Notes: generated by a model not told the origin, from the letters alone. A stretch of DNA of 64,000 bases from Ensifer adhaerens (GCF_002940685.1 NZ_PNFP01000006.1:248001-312000); one strand, 5' to 3'; shown: positions 1 through 7,964, numbered from the stretch's first letter. A program made the numbers and translations.

Positions 1-1214
1 AACCATGCCTGAGACAGGGCAATCCTCGATTCTGCCGACGCAACTGCCTCACTAAGGGTTCCCCCATAGGTTCTTTCTTGGCCTTGAGCGTCGAGCAGTT
101 TCAGCCGCAACGTTGCAATTGCCGCTGGATCGGGCGCCGAAGCCAGGCCGATCCATTCCAATGCCGATGGGGACCTTTGCTCCAACCGATCCAAGGTTGT
201 CGCCGTTTCCGCGATGAGGGGCGCGACCTTAGTTCGCGATTGCTCATCGCCAATAAGATTGAACAGCTCGGCGAATTCCAGATTGAGCCGCGCGCGTTGA
301 AATGCGAGCATCGGCGAGGTGTCTTCTTCCGAGATGAGCTTGCCGAAATCTGCCTCCGCAGATCTCAACAACTCCTGGATTACGTCTGACGGCACGCCGT
401 ATCGATCTCTGTATCGGACCGTGGCCCCTATTTGCCTAGCCGCACTTTCGACAGCGTCTTGAAGGCGTCGTTGGGCTGTACGGCTTTGTTCCAACGCAGT
501 CCATGCCCCTATAACCGCGACAATAGCAAGGACAAGCATCCCAGCAGCAACGGCTTGAGCCACGCGACGTTGACGTCGATCCACCTCAGCCTGTCTTTGC
601 GTGAGCTCGGCAAGGGAAACACCAAGCAGCGTCGCGATAATTTTGAGTTTCGCCAGATTGAAACCGTCACCGCCTCGTCCGTCCGCAGCCGGCTCCTGGA
701 TGTCGGCAGCCAAGGGCTCAGTCGATGAGCCATCCCCGCTTCGTAAGCCGACCAAGGCCTTTGGAAAAGCTCCCTGCGGCTCACGCAGAGGATCGTTGAC
801 GGCAGCCACACCGCGCACAATCACCGCTATGATGTTGTCCGATCGACCAAGCTCCCTGAAAAAGGAAATCTCCTTGTCGACCCATTTCGAGTTGGCGGCT
901 GCGGGACTGCAGAGTACTATCAGGTACTCCGAGTTCTCCAGGGCCTGACGAATTGTTTGGCCAAGATCTGCTGAGGCCTTCAGGTCAGACCGATCCCGAA
1001 AGATCGGCGACACTCTCTCATTCCGATGGGGGCCCGATCGGCGGAGTGGTTTAGGTATTCTGTATGCCTCCAATGACCTCTGGAGTTTGTCTGCCGCGGG
1101 GCGGTCGGAAGAGGAGTAACTGACGAAAGCGCGGTATTTGTAGTTCGCGCCCTCCTCCCCAATCACGATTGCGTCTCCGGACCTCTTTCCCATGAAGGAC
1201 AGCGCTGCACGCAC
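1..1214 (-). CDS. TIR-domain membrane protein, partial (3' end outside window)
   Basis: An open frame of about 404 codons runs off the left edge without a stop. I chose GTG 1214 because GAGGGGG lies 6 nt upstream and an in-frame TAA lies further up; ATG 1193 is the alternative. Residues about 26-150 form a TIR_2-type domain: AFVSYSSSD in the first strand, FRDRSDL, then CSPAAANSKW followed by VDKE. The Glu near residue 115 sits where bacterial TIR NADases have their catalytic glutamate. A basic linker and one membrane helix follow (about 219-240), then a helical TPR-like region. The family architecture is TIR, membrane anchor, then repeats such as TPR or WD40. NAD cleavage or a defence or signalling role is inference. 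The missing C-terminus would decide the subfamily. Confidence 0.85.
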   Translation of the reverse strand, partial: MRAALSFMGKRSGDAIVIGEEGANYKYRAFVSYSSSDRPAADKLQRSLEAYRIPKPLRRSGPHRNERVSPIFRDRSDLKASADLGQTIRQALENSEYLIVLCSPAAANSKWVDKEISFFRELGRSDNIIAVIVRGVAAVNDPLREPQGAFPKALVGLRSGDGSSTEPLAADIQEPAADGRGGDGFNLAKLKIIATLLGVSLAELTQRQAEVDRRQRRVAQAVAAGMLVLAIVAVIGAWTALEQSRTAQRRLQDAVESAARQIGATVRYRDRYGVPSDVIQELLRSAEADFGKLISEEDTSPMLAFQRARLNLEFAELFNLIGDEQSRTKVAPLIAETATTLDRLEQRSPSALEWIGLASAPDPAAIATLRLKLLDAQGQERTYGGTLSEAVASAESRIALSQAW

Positions 1215-1753
1215 GTTTGGCCCCCTCAGTGTTCGTGCCGGTGATTGCGAGTTATATTAGCGCATGCTCCACCAAGACGGGAGAATTTTCGTCATTCGCG
1301 GAATACTCCGTACCGGGGGACCAGAGACCGCAACACCTTGGTTGACGACAGAATGCAAGCGAACCGATTACGAGGCGGCCAAGACTGGAAATCAGCAAGT
1401 TAGCGCCCACGATCGCTTGCGATGGGAAAGCAGAGAGAATTTCAAGACCGCATCGATAAGCCATTGAAGTTATGTCCGGTTCGCCAACCAACTTTTCAAA
1501 GACAAGAGCCAGTACAGAACGTCCTCCGCCCGGGCAAACTCAGTTCGCCGTCATCGCGATCGATGCCAACGCTCGCAACTGCGCGCTTCCTGCGACATGT
1601 CTATCGTAGCATCGAGCGTGTCCCGTGGACGTTCTCGTTGGGCCGGCGACAGCGCGATTCGGGAGGCCTCACGGAGCACGATCTGGGTGCTGAAGTGAGA
1701 AAAGAGGCGCATAATCGTTCGCCATGCCCCAACGGTCAGGCGGAGGACGTCCG
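1215..1753. other. Stretch without a convincing gene, upstream of the TIR gene
   Basis: About 540 nt separate the TIR gene start from the next credible start codon. Short frames exist on both strands (for example 1252-1491 minus and a 44-codon frame from 1471 plus). They lack Shine-Dalgarno sequences and the strong third-position GC bias of genuine genes here. The stretch is less GC-rich than the core genes and may contain the TIR promoter or a decayed gene. I see no insertion-sequence ends. Confidence 0.5.
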
Positions 1754-2002
1754 ATGTTCGAGCCCGCGAGAAAAGCAGATGCGGCGTATGCGATCGAGTA
1801 CTTCCAGGAAAACCCGGAGGCTGGGCTTTGCTGCGAAGATCGGCATTGGTGGATCACGCCGAACGCAAACGAAACCGACCACATGGTCCTGCTTGTCGAT
1901 GCCATCGACGCCGAGCGGCTCAAAGACGATGCGCGCCTGCAAGTGGTGCCCGACATTGCTCACGCCGGCCGCTCGCTCTGGATCATGCGCGATATGCCCT
2001 AG
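1754..2002 (+). CDS. Hypothetical protein, 82 aa
   Basis: The start is ATG 1754, preceded by GGAGG at 1742-1746 with 7-nt spacing; an upstream ATG at 1724 lacks such a site. Codon choice is GC-rich at third positions, as in real genes of this genome, which separates it from the noise around it. The protein is soluble and begins MFEPARKADA. It contains a Cys-Cys pair and several Trp residues in the middle and ends in WIMRDMP. I do not recognise the family. It lies between the TIR gene and the repeat that borders the core genome, so it may belong to the accessory segment. Confidence 0.55.
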   Translation: MFEPARKADAAYAIEYFQENPEAGLCCEDRHWWITPNANETDHMVLLVDAIDAERLKDDARLQVVPDIAHAGRSLWIMRDMP

Positions 2003-2039
2003 AGGCCCGGCGACCAACCGGCCAGGGACTGACGACGCT

Positions 2040-2140
2040 AAAGCGCATCGCGATCTTTCAGATTCGCTCCGTGCGCTTTAAGTTATTGATTTAGCGCCTG
2101 TCTTTATCGCAAAACCACTGCGCACTTTTGCGCGGCATGC
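2040..2140. repeat. RIME-like intergenic palindromic repeat
   Basis: Two nested palindromes are visible. The first has AAAGCGCA at 2040-2047 paired with TGCGCTTT at 2072-2079. The second has CGCAAAA at 2108-2114 paired with TTTTGCG at 2126-2132. The composite resembles from memory the Rhizobium intergenic mosaic elements scattered through rhizobial genomes. It sits directly after the 82-aa ORF and ends at the stop codon of the FAH-family gene, on the border between the accessory left edge and the core segment. I noticed no second copy in this window. Confidence 0.55.
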
Positions 2141-2141
2141 T

Positions 2142-3281
2142 CTACAGCAGCCCCCGCCCCGCCAGATTGCGCATCAGCGCCGCCGTGCCAAAACTCCAGG
2201 GTGCACATTCCGTCGAGAGCCTGACGGTGTTGGTCAGCGAGCCGAGTTCGGCATTGGCGATCGTCACCTCGTCGCCGAGCTTGTGGGAGAAGCCCTGGCC
2301 GGGTTCGTCGCGGTCCTCGACGGGCGCAAAGAGCGTGCCCATGAACAGCATCAGGCCGTCGGGATATTGATGGTGCCGGCCGATCGTCTGGGCGACGAGA
2401 TCGAGCGGGTCGCGGCTGATTTCGGCCATCGAACTGCGGCCGGCCAGCCGGTAGCCGTCCTCGCCCTCGACCAAGAGGCTGAGCTCGGCCCGACGAACAT
2501 CGTCGATCGTGTAGCTCTCGTCGAAGAGCCGGATGAAGGGGCCGATGGCGCAGGAGGCGTTGTTGTCCTTGGCCTTGCCGAGAAGCAGCGCCGAGCGCCC
2601 CTCGATGTCGCGCAGGTTGACGTCGTTGCCGAGGGTGGCGCCTTTTGCCTGGCCGCCGGACGAAACTGCAAGCACGATCTCCGGCTCCGGATTGTTCCAG
2701 CGCGAAGCCGGGTGCAGGCCGACATCGGCGCCCGTGCCAACCGCCGAAAGCGCCTGCGCCTTGGTGAAGACTTCGGCGTCCGGGCCGATGCCGACTTCCA
2801 GATACTGCGACCAGACGCCCTCTTCGACGAGCGCGGCCTTGACGCGGGCTGCTTCCGGCGAGCCGGGCTTCAGGTTGCGGAGGCTGTCGCCGATGACGTC
2901 GATGACACGGGCGCGAATTGCTTCGGCGCGCGACGCATCGCCCGCCGCCCGCTCCTCGATCACCCGCTCGATCATGGAGCGGGCGAAGGTCACGCCGCAG
3001 GCTTTCACCGCCTGGAGATCGCAGGGCGCTATCAGATGGACACGCGCCGGGTCCGCCTCTTGCGCAAGGATCTCCTCAAGCGGAAGGAGACGTTCACCCG
3101 GTGCAGCGAGGGCATGATGGACCGGATCAGACAGTTCGAGGAGGTCGCGCATGGTCGGCGTCGCCCTGGAAGTGATGTCATAGAGCGCGCCATCACGCAG
3201 CACGACAAGCGACGGCCCCGCCACATCCGGCCGCCAGACGCGGCCAACAAAGGTGCCTATGCGAAATGCCGGATCCGTCAT
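2142..3281 (-). CDS. Fumarylacetoacetate hydrolase (FAH) family protein
   Basis: This 379-aa protein has an N-terminal domain of about 130 residues and a C-terminal FAA_hydrolase domain. In the latter the metal-binding E-x-E is in NPEPEIVLAV, the Asp in NDVNLRDIEG and the Lys in LLLGKAKDNN. Family members cleave C-C bonds or hydrate and tautomerise acylpyruvate-type intermediates in sugar-acid or aromatic catabolism. The exact substrate cannot be read from sequence. ATG 3281 was chosen because GGGAGG lies 9 nt upstream, whereas ATG 3290 touches it; a longer in-frame extension to 3542 looks non-coding. It stands alone, divergent from the small membrane protein at 3533. Confidence 0.88.
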   Translation of the reverse strand: MTDPAFRIGTFVGRVWRPDVAGPSLVVLRDGALYDITSRATPTMRDLLELSDPVHHALAAPGERLLPLEEILAQEADPARVHLIAPCDLQAVKACGVTFARSMIERVIEERAAGDASRAEAIRARVIDVIGDSLRNLKPGSPEAARVKAALVEEGVWSQYLEVGIGPDAEVFTKAQALSAVGTGADVGLHPASRWNNPEPEIVLAVSSGGQAKGATLGNDVNLRDIEGRSALLLGKAKDNNASCAIGPFIRLFDESYTIDDVRRAELSLLVEGEDGYRLAGRSSMAEISRDPLDLVAQTIGRHHQYPDGLMLFMGTLFAPVEDRDEPGQGFSHKLGDEVTIANAELGSLTNTVRLSTECAPWSFGTAALMRNLAGRGLL

Positions 3282-3379
3282 GACGTTCATCCTCCCGTGC
3301 GCACCTATTTGTTGCAGTGGAAGGCGGGGGCTGTAAAGCCGGCGGCGGCACGCGGGCTTCCCCTGGGTTGCAGCGGCCG

Positions 3380-3404
3380 GAACATTGCAAATCCTCATAC
3401 GTTT
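3380..3404 (+). promoter_or_regulatory. RpoE2/EcfG-type general stress promoter
   Basis: GGAAC (3380-3384), 16 nt, then CGTT (3401-3404). This matches the -35 and -10 signature described for alphaproteobacterial EcfG (RpoE2) sigma factors. It points at the small membrane protein gene starting at 3533, leaving a leader of about 120 nt. Confidence 0.6.
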
Positions 3405-3532
3405 ATGCCTATGCCACGCGCCCTCCGGGCGCCCTTGTCGCTTCCAATCGCGACGGCGCGAAATCCGGTGCCTCGACTGCCGGGAAGGTTCAGGAGCAGT
3501 CGCATTGAGGCGAGGAGGACGCCAGGAAAAGG

Positions 3533-3958
3533 ATGAACGCAATGAACCAGCACGAAGAGTTCAAGGAAAAGCCGGTGATCGATCCGGTGACCGGGCAGCC
3601 TATGCCGCAGACACAAACGCAGATGAGCGACGTTCCGCCGCCGGCCCGCTCCGGGCGCAGCAACTGGCCGATCGTCATCATTCTGCTCGCCGGCCTGGTG
3701 CTGGCTCTGATCGCCTGGCTGCCGGCCGAACTCAGCCGCGACACCGCCGACACGGCAGCCCCGCCGGCGACCACCGACCAGCCTGCGACCGACACGACGG
3801 GCCAGGCCACGCCGCCCGCCGATACGGGCACGGCTCCCGCCGGTGGGGCCACGACCCAGCCGGCACCCGAAACGACACCGCAGGCTCCCGAGACGCAGGG
3901 TTCCGCCCCGAATTCCACTCCGGGCACGACCCCCGGCATGACGCAGCCCGCGCAGTAA
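3533..3958 (+). CDS. Small single-span membrane protein with Pro/Thr/Ala-rich tail
   Basis: 141 aa. A soluble N-terminus of about 43 residues (VIDPVTGQPM) precedes one membrane helix at about 45-64. A low-complexity tail rich in Thr, Pro and Ala follows; it should lie in the periplasm if the N-terminus is cytoplasmic. No enzymatic motif is visible. ATG 3533 follows AGGAAAAGG closely; ATG 3542 is equally possible. An RpoE2-type promoter at 3380-3404 and a hairpin at 3982-4003 bracket it as a single-gene unit, so an envelope role under general stress is a reasonable inference. Confidence 0.72.
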   Translation: MNAMNQHEEFKEKPVIDPVTGQPMPQTQTQMSDVPPPARSGRSNWPIVIILLAGLVLALIAWLPAELSRDTADTAAPPATTDQPATDTTGQATPPADTGTAPAGGATTQPAPETTPQAPETQGSAPNSTPGTTPGMTQPAQ

Positions 3959-3981
3959 ACGGAACCGGCGTCATTCTCGTA

Positions 3982-4003
3982 GGCCGGAGGCTTTGCTCCG
4001 GCC
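3982..4003 (+). terminator. Hairpin terminator after the 3533 gene
   Basis: GGCCGGAG (3982-3989) pairs with CTCCGGCC (3996-4003) across a 6-nt loop, 24 nt after the stop codon. The following T-run is weak. Confidence 0.55.
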
Positions 4004-4058
4004 TTCCCATCGCGGCAGCAGGCGAACAACGTCGGTTGGTTCCGTCGAAAGCCGCCGG

Positions 4059-4676
4059 TCAGTGCGGCCGTGCGATCGCGGCGATCATCGCATCCCAGCC
4101 AGCTGCGGCGCAGTCGGCGATCGCGAGCAGGGTTTCGCGCGTAGCGCCGTCGCGCGCCCCTATCGACATGCCGTGCTGCAGAGAGGCGACGTAGGCGGCG
4201 ATCGCCGCACAATCGACGCCGGCAGGCAGGTCGCCTTCGTCGGCCGCGCGCTCGAAACGCCGCTCCAGCGCTGCCTGCTTCTCCAGCCGACGCAGCTTCA
4301 AGGCATCGCAAACTTCCGGATCCCCGCCGGCCATCTGCGGTGCCGACAGGACCACCATGCAGCCTCTCGGCGCGCCACGGCGGGTAAAATTCTCGGCCGT
4401 GCGCCGCAAAAGGTCGTGCACCGCCGCCTTTGCGGTCGGAACGGTCTCAAGCTCATCCCAGATACCGGCGCCGTCGGTGCGACCGTAGAGGTCCACCGCC
4501 TCGATGAAGAGCTGCGCCTTGCTGCCGAAGGCCGCGTAGAGGCTCGGCGGGTTCAGCCCCATGACCCGGGTGAGGTCGGAGAGCGAAGTGTTGTCATAAC
4601 CCTTGTCCCAGAAGAGCTGCATGGCGCTCGCAAGCGCCTCGTCCCTGGAGAAGTTGCGTGGCCGCCCGCGGCTCAT
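4059..4676 (-). CDS. TetR/AcrR family transcriptional regulator
   Basis: 205 aa. The N-terminal helix-turn-helix occupies about residues 10-57 (TSLSDLTRVMGLNPPSLYAAF), and a helical ligand-binding domain follows. It is divergent from the SDR gene at 4782. The shared 105-nt intergenic region carries two near-identical palindromes at 4693-4708 and 4750-4765 that are the obvious operators. The simplest model is repression of both its own gene and the SDR gene, relieved by an unknown small molecule. Confidence 0.9.
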   Translation of the reverse strand: MSRGRPRNFSRDEALASAMQLFWDKGYDNTSLSDLTRVMGLNPPSLYAAFGSKAQLFIEAVDLYGRTDGAGIWDELETVPTAKAAVHDLLRRTAENFTRRGAPRGCMVVLSAPQMAGGDPEVCDALKLRRLEKQAALERRFERAADEGDLPAGVDCAAIAAYVASLQHGMSIGARDGATRETLLAIADCAAAGWDAMIAAIARPH

Positions 4677-4692
4677 CGTGGTCGATCCTTTT

Positions 4693-4708
4693 TGTATCGA
4701 TCAATACA
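4693..4708. promoter_or_regulatory. TetR-type operator, copy 1
   Basis: TGTATCGATCAATACA has perfect 5-bp arms, TGTAT and ATACA, around a 6-nt centre. It lies 17 nt upstream of the TetR gene start. A near-identical copy is at 4750. Confidence 0.6.
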
Positions 4709-4716
4709 TAAATCGC

Positions 4717-4722
4717 TTGACA
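4717..4722 (+). promoter_or_regulatory. Possible -35 element (TTGACA) between the twin operators
   Basis: A perfect TTGACA lies between the two operators and points toward the SDR gene. AT-rich sequence near 4744-4751 could supply the -10, but the spacing is longer than ideal, so this is tentative. Confidence 0.3.
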
Positions 4723-4749
4723 GCAGGTAGCAAGTCGTTTCTCCATATA

Positions 4750-4765
4750 TGTATCGATCACTACA
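4750..4765. promoter_or_regulatory. TetR-type operator, copy 2
   Basis: TGTATCGATCACTACA shares its first 11 bases with copy 1, exactly 57 bp away. It lies 17 nt upstream of the SDR start codon, where a bound repressor would block initiation. Confidence 0.6.
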
Positions 4766-4781
4766 AATATGGAGAAACCCA

Positions 4782-5522
4782 GTGACGAACTTGAAGGACA
4801 AGGTGGCCCTGGTGACGGGCGGCAGCCGCGGCATCGGCGCAGCGATCGCAAAGCGGCTGGCGGCCGACGGCGCGACGGTGGCGCTGACCTACAGCCAGTC
4901 GAAAGAAAAGGCCGAGGCACTGGTTACGCAAATCAAGAGGGATGGCGGCAGCGCGCTGGCGATAAAGGCGGACAACCGCGATCCGGGAGCGATCGAGGCC
5001 GCCGTCAAGACCGTCGCGGAGAAACACGGCCGCATCGACATCCTCGTCAACAATGCCGGCGTTTTCGACGCCGGAACGGTGAGCGAAGTGACTGCTGACG
5101 ATTTCGACCGGACGATCGACGTCAACGTGAAGGCAGTGTTCCTGGCGACCCGGGCGGCAGCCGCGCACATGCCGGAGGGCGGACGCGTGATCTCGATCGG
5201 CAGCAATCTCGCCGCCCGCGTGCCCTGGCCGGGCATGAGCCTCTACGTGCTGAGCAAGAGCGCCTTGATCGGTTTCACCAAGGCGGTGGCGCGTGACCTC
5301 GGGCCAAAAGGCATCACCGTCAACATCGTTCACCCGGGCTCCACGGACACGGACATGAACCCGGCCAATGGCGAACACGCCGGCCCGCAGCGCGGACTGA
5401 TGGCGATCCCGCGCTTCAACGAGGCAAGCGATGTGGCAGGCGTCGTCGCCTGGCTGGCGGGTCCTGACGGGCGCAGCGTCACCGGCGCCGAATTCACGAT
5501 CGACAGCGGCACCAACGCCTGA
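4782..5522 (+). CDS. SDR family oxidoreductase
   Basis: 246 aa classical short-chain dehydrogenase/reductase. The cofactor motif TGGSRGIG is near residues 13-20, NNAG near 90, the catalytic Ser in VISIGSN, and the YxxxK dyad in YVLSK. The Rossmann fold covers the whole length. GTG 4782 was chosen because GGAG lies 7 nt upstream; an in-frame ATG at 4749 would place the operator inside the coding region. Members reduce carbonyls with NAD(P)H; the substrate is unknown. Divergence from a TetR gene with shared operators suggests induction by substrate or a toxic carbonyl. Confidence 0.9.
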   Translation: MTNLKDKVALVTGGSRGIGAAIAKRLAADGATVALTYSQSKEKAEALVTQIKRDGGSALAIKADNRDPGAIEAAVKTVAEKHGRIDILVNNAGVFDAGTVSEVTADDFDRTIDVNVKAVFLATRAAAAHMPEGGRVISIGSNLAARVPWPGMSLYVLSKSALIGFTKAVARDLGPKGITVNIVHPGSTDTDMNPANGEHAGPQRGLMAIPRFNEASDVAGVVAWLAGPDGRSVTGAEFTIDSGTNA

Positions 5523-5532
5523 ACCGGCAGAG

Positions 5533-5569
5533 AACAAGGCCGGAAACGCAGCTTCCGACCTTGTTTTTC
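5533..5569. terminator. Rho-independent terminator after the SDR gene
   Basis: The arms at 5533-5545 and 5553-5565 (AACAAGG with CCTTGTT, one mismatch inside) are followed by TTTT on the plus strand. The stem also lies just past the stop of the minus-strand DadA-like gene, so it may serve both convergent units. Confidence 0.7.
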
Positions 5570-5596
5570 CATCGTGATGCGATGGCTCCGACCTCG

Positions 5597-6850
5597 TTAA
5601 GCCAGAAAGCGCTCCGGCCGATAGGGCGCGATATCGATGACCGTCTTTTCTCCGGTCATGGCTTCCGCCAGCGCCCGGCCGGTCACCGGCCCGAGCGTCA
5701 TGCCATGGTGCGCGTGGCCGAAGGCAAACCACAGGCCCTCGTGACGCGGCGCCTTGCCGATAAGCGGCATCATGTCCGGCGTGCAGGGGCGCGCGCCCAT
5801 CCACGGCTCTTCGTCGCGGCGTTCGGCAAGCGGGAAGAATTCGCGCGCCACCCGCTCGGCCCGTGTCAGTTGTACGGGCGTCTTCGGCGCGTCGCGCCAC
5901 GCAAATTCCGCACCGGTCGTCAAGCGGATGCCACGCAACATCGGCGCCAGGAAATAGCCCTTCTCGGCATCGAGCACCCAGTTGTTGAGCTGCGCGCCCT
6001 CCTGCATGCCGTAGTGCATATGGTAGCCGCGCTTGACCGCAAGCGGGAAATGATAGCCGAGCTTGCGGGTAACGGTGTCGGCCCAGGGGCCGAGCGCCAC
6101 GACCACTTCGCGGGTCTCCAGCGGCCCCTCCGGCGTGGCGACGCGCCAGCCGGGGCCTTCGAGAACGTGCTCCGTCGTCGCCGCATCGCCGGAAACGAGC
6201 CGGCCGCCCAGCGACTGGAAGTAGGCGAGATAGGCCTTGTTGAGGCTGTGGGGATCGCGGATCGACCAGGGATCGCTCCAGCGCAGGCCGCCGACGAGGT
6301 CCGCCTTGATCGACGGCTCCAGCGTTTTGAGTTCACTCGTCGAAAGCTTCTGGTGATTGACGCCGAAGCCGGCCGAAAGCTTTTCCGCGTCCTTGTAGGC
6401 AGCGTCGCGCTCCTTCTCGGTGCGGAATACTTTCGTCCAGCCATCCTTGCGGATGAGGTCACCGGCGCCGGAGGCCTCGATGAGGTCCTGGTGCTCACTG
6501 ATCGAATGCTCGATCAGCGGCGCATAGAGTTGGGCGATGCGCCGGTGCTGGGTAAAACCGGAGTGCCACCAGTAGCGCGCGAGGAACGGCACCAGGCCCG
6601 GAAGGGCGCGGAAATGGTAGTGGGCGTCGATGGTGTTGTTGAGCGCGTAGCGGAAGAGCGCGCCGAAATCATGCGGGAAACCATAGGGAAAGACGCCTTC
6701 GCGCTGGATCAGGCCGGCGTTGCCGTAGGAGGTTTCCTCGCCGGCGCCGCGACGATCGAGCAGCACCACCGATTTGCCGCGCCGGGCAAGATGGATGGCG
6801 GTGGAAATGCCGACGATGCCGGCGCCAAGAACCACTACGTCAGTCTTCAT
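5597..6850 (-). CDS. FAD-dependent oxidoreductase, D-amino-acid dehydrogenase (DadA)-like
   Basis: 417 aa. The N-terminus carries the FAD Rossmann motif VVVLGAGIVGISTA with a following acidic strand end (VVLLDRRG). The C-terminal region contains GARPCTPDMMPLIG and GHAHHGMTLGPVTG, typical of the DAO superfamily DadA branch. These enzymes oxidatively deaminate D-amino acids or related amines, passing electrons to the respiratory chain. The substrate is not determined by sequence. It appears to be a single gene; the next minus-strand gene starts 63 nt away on its 5' side and may share a transcript. Confidence 0.85.
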   Translation of the reverse strand: MKTDVVVLGAGIVGISTAIHLARRGKSVVLLDRRGAGEETSYGNAGLIQREGVFPYGFPHDFGALFRYALNNTIDAHYHFRALPGLVPFLARYWWHSGFTQHRRIAQLYAPLIEHSISEHQDLIEASGAGDLIRKDGWTKVFRTEKERDAAYKDAEKLSAGFGVNHQKLSTSELKTLEPSIKADLVGGLRWSDPWSIRDPHSLNKAYLAYFQSLGGRLVSGDAATTEHVLEGPGWRVATPEGPLETREVVVALGPWADTVTRKLGYHFPLAVKRGYHMHYGMQEGAQLNNWVLDAEKGYFLAPMLRGIRLTTGAEFAWRDAPKTPVQLTRAERVAREFFPLAERRDEEPWMGARPCTPDMMPLIGKAPRHEGLWFAFGHAHHGMTLGPVTGRALAEAMTGEKTVIDIAPYRPERFLA

Positions 6851-6912
6851 CCGCGGTGCCCCGTTGTTCGATCAAGACAAGCCGCGGCCCTGCCTGAACC
6901 GCGGCGAAAGCA

Positions 6913-7416
6913 TCATTTCTTCTTCAGCGCATTCATGATCTGCTCGAGATAGCCGAGCAGCACGGCCGAGACGACAAAGGCAAGATGTATGATCGTCGCC
7001 CACATCAACTGCTCGCTTGAATATTGCTGCGCATTCAGGAAGATCTGCAGCAGGTGGATCGAGGAAATGGCCACGATCGACGACGCAACCTTGATCTTCA
7101 GGCTGCCCGAATCGAGCTTGCCGAGGAACGAAACCTCCGCGTCGCCTTCGTCGAAGCGGCTGACGAAGTTCTCGTAACCGGAAATCATCACCATCACGAT
7201 CAGGCTGGCGACCAGCGCTGCGTCGATCAGGCCGAGCATCGCCAGGATCATCTGGGCATCGTCGTAGACGAAGACCATGCCGGCGATCTTCAGCAGCTTG
7301 AACGCGAACGAGATGCCGTAGAGGGCAAGGGCCGCGACGAGGCCAAGGTAGAAGATGACGAGGAGCCAGCGGCTGGACAGGATGATCCGCTCGACGAGCA
7401 GTTCCAGCGATTTCAT
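6913..7416 (-). CDS. UPF0114 (TIGR00645/YqhA) family membrane protein
   Basis: 167 aa with four membrane helices (about 18-42, 52-77, 105-125 and 134-155). The extended conserved sequence runs from MKSLELLVER through SRFDEGDAEVSFLGKLDSGS. The length fits the family, about 165 aa. The start at ATG 7416 was preferred over a longer upstream reading frame because family members begin with this short basic helix. Function is unknown. The stop lies 62 nt upstream of the DadA-like start, so co-transcription is possible. Confidence 0.88.
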   Translation of the reverse strand: MKSLELLVERIILSSRWLLVIFYLGLVAALALYGISFAFKLLKIAGMVFVYDDAQMILAMLGLIDAALVASLIVMVMISGYENFVSRFDEGDAEVSFLGKLDSGSLKIKVASSIVAISSIHLLQIFLNAQQYSSEQLMWATIIHLAFVVSAVLLGYLEQIMNALKKK

Positions 7417-7572
7417 GATGTTCGGTACCCCAGGGCAAAAGGACAATTGGGCATCAATAACCAAGCGGGCCTCCGAGGGCAAGCAAGTCAACCCCGCCAC
7501 CAAACACGCCAAGGGCGGCTTCGACGCCGCCCCACTTTCCTATCTTTCGTATCAGTTCATCGCCAAATCTGG

Positions 7573-7737
7573 TCAGCCGCGACGCACCAGACCGGCGACG
7601 AGCGAAATCACCAGGAAGACCAGGAACAGGAAGAAGAGGATCTGCGCGATGCCCGCGGACGTGCCGGCAATCCCCCCGAACCCAAGTACACCCGCTATGA
7701 TTGCCACAACGAGGAAGACAAGCGCGTAGTATAGCAT
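7573..7737 (-). CDS. DUF1328 (YtjA-type) small membrane protein, 54 aa
   Basis: The protein begins [20 protein letters not shown] and has two membrane helices separated by a Gly/Ala/Ser-rich turn, ending in RRG. This is the full-length DUF1328 pattern. GGAG lies 7 nt upstream of ATG 7737. An RpoE2-type promoter (7771-7795) lies 34 nt upstream of the start codon. DUF1328 genes are commonly stress-induced; the molecular role is unknown. Confidence 0.9.
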   Translation of the reverse strand: MLYYALVFLVVAIIAGVLGFGGIAGTSAGIAQILFFLFLVFLVISLVAGLVRRG

Positions 7738-7770
7738 AGCAATTCTCCTTGCCTAAATCACTGCAATACA

Positions 7771-7795
7771 AACGCCAGAACTTTCACTTTGTTCC
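7771..7795 (-). promoter_or_regulatory. RpoE2/EcfG-type promoter of the DUF1328 gene
   Basis: On the minus strand GGAAC (7795-7791), 16 nt, then CGTT (7774-7771). Its -10 lies 34 nt upstream of ATG 7737, ideal placement for a short leader. Confidence 0.75.
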
Positions 7796-7911
7796 AGTTA
7801 TCGATCAAATTCCGCAACGCAGAATTCCAGAGCTCCACTCGACATTAATATTCTGTTTACGATGAAAGACGAAAGAGTCCCAAATCGGCACGGTTTGCAC
7901 CGGAAATGCCC

Positions 7912-7936
7912 GGAACCTTCGCAATACTCCGACGTT
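7912..7936 (+). promoter_or_regulatory. RpoE2/EcfG-type promoter of the 64-aa ORF
   Basis: GGAAC (7912-7916), 16 nt, then CGTT (7933-7936), on the plus strand 29 nt before ATG 7965. Confidence 0.65.
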
Positions 7937-7964
7937 CTCCATCCATGGAACACGCAGGGTCGAA

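Noticed and set aside
3288-3542. N-terminal extension of the FAH-family gene to 3542
   Set aside because: The extra 87 codons have no family similarity and the ribosome site supports ATG 3281.
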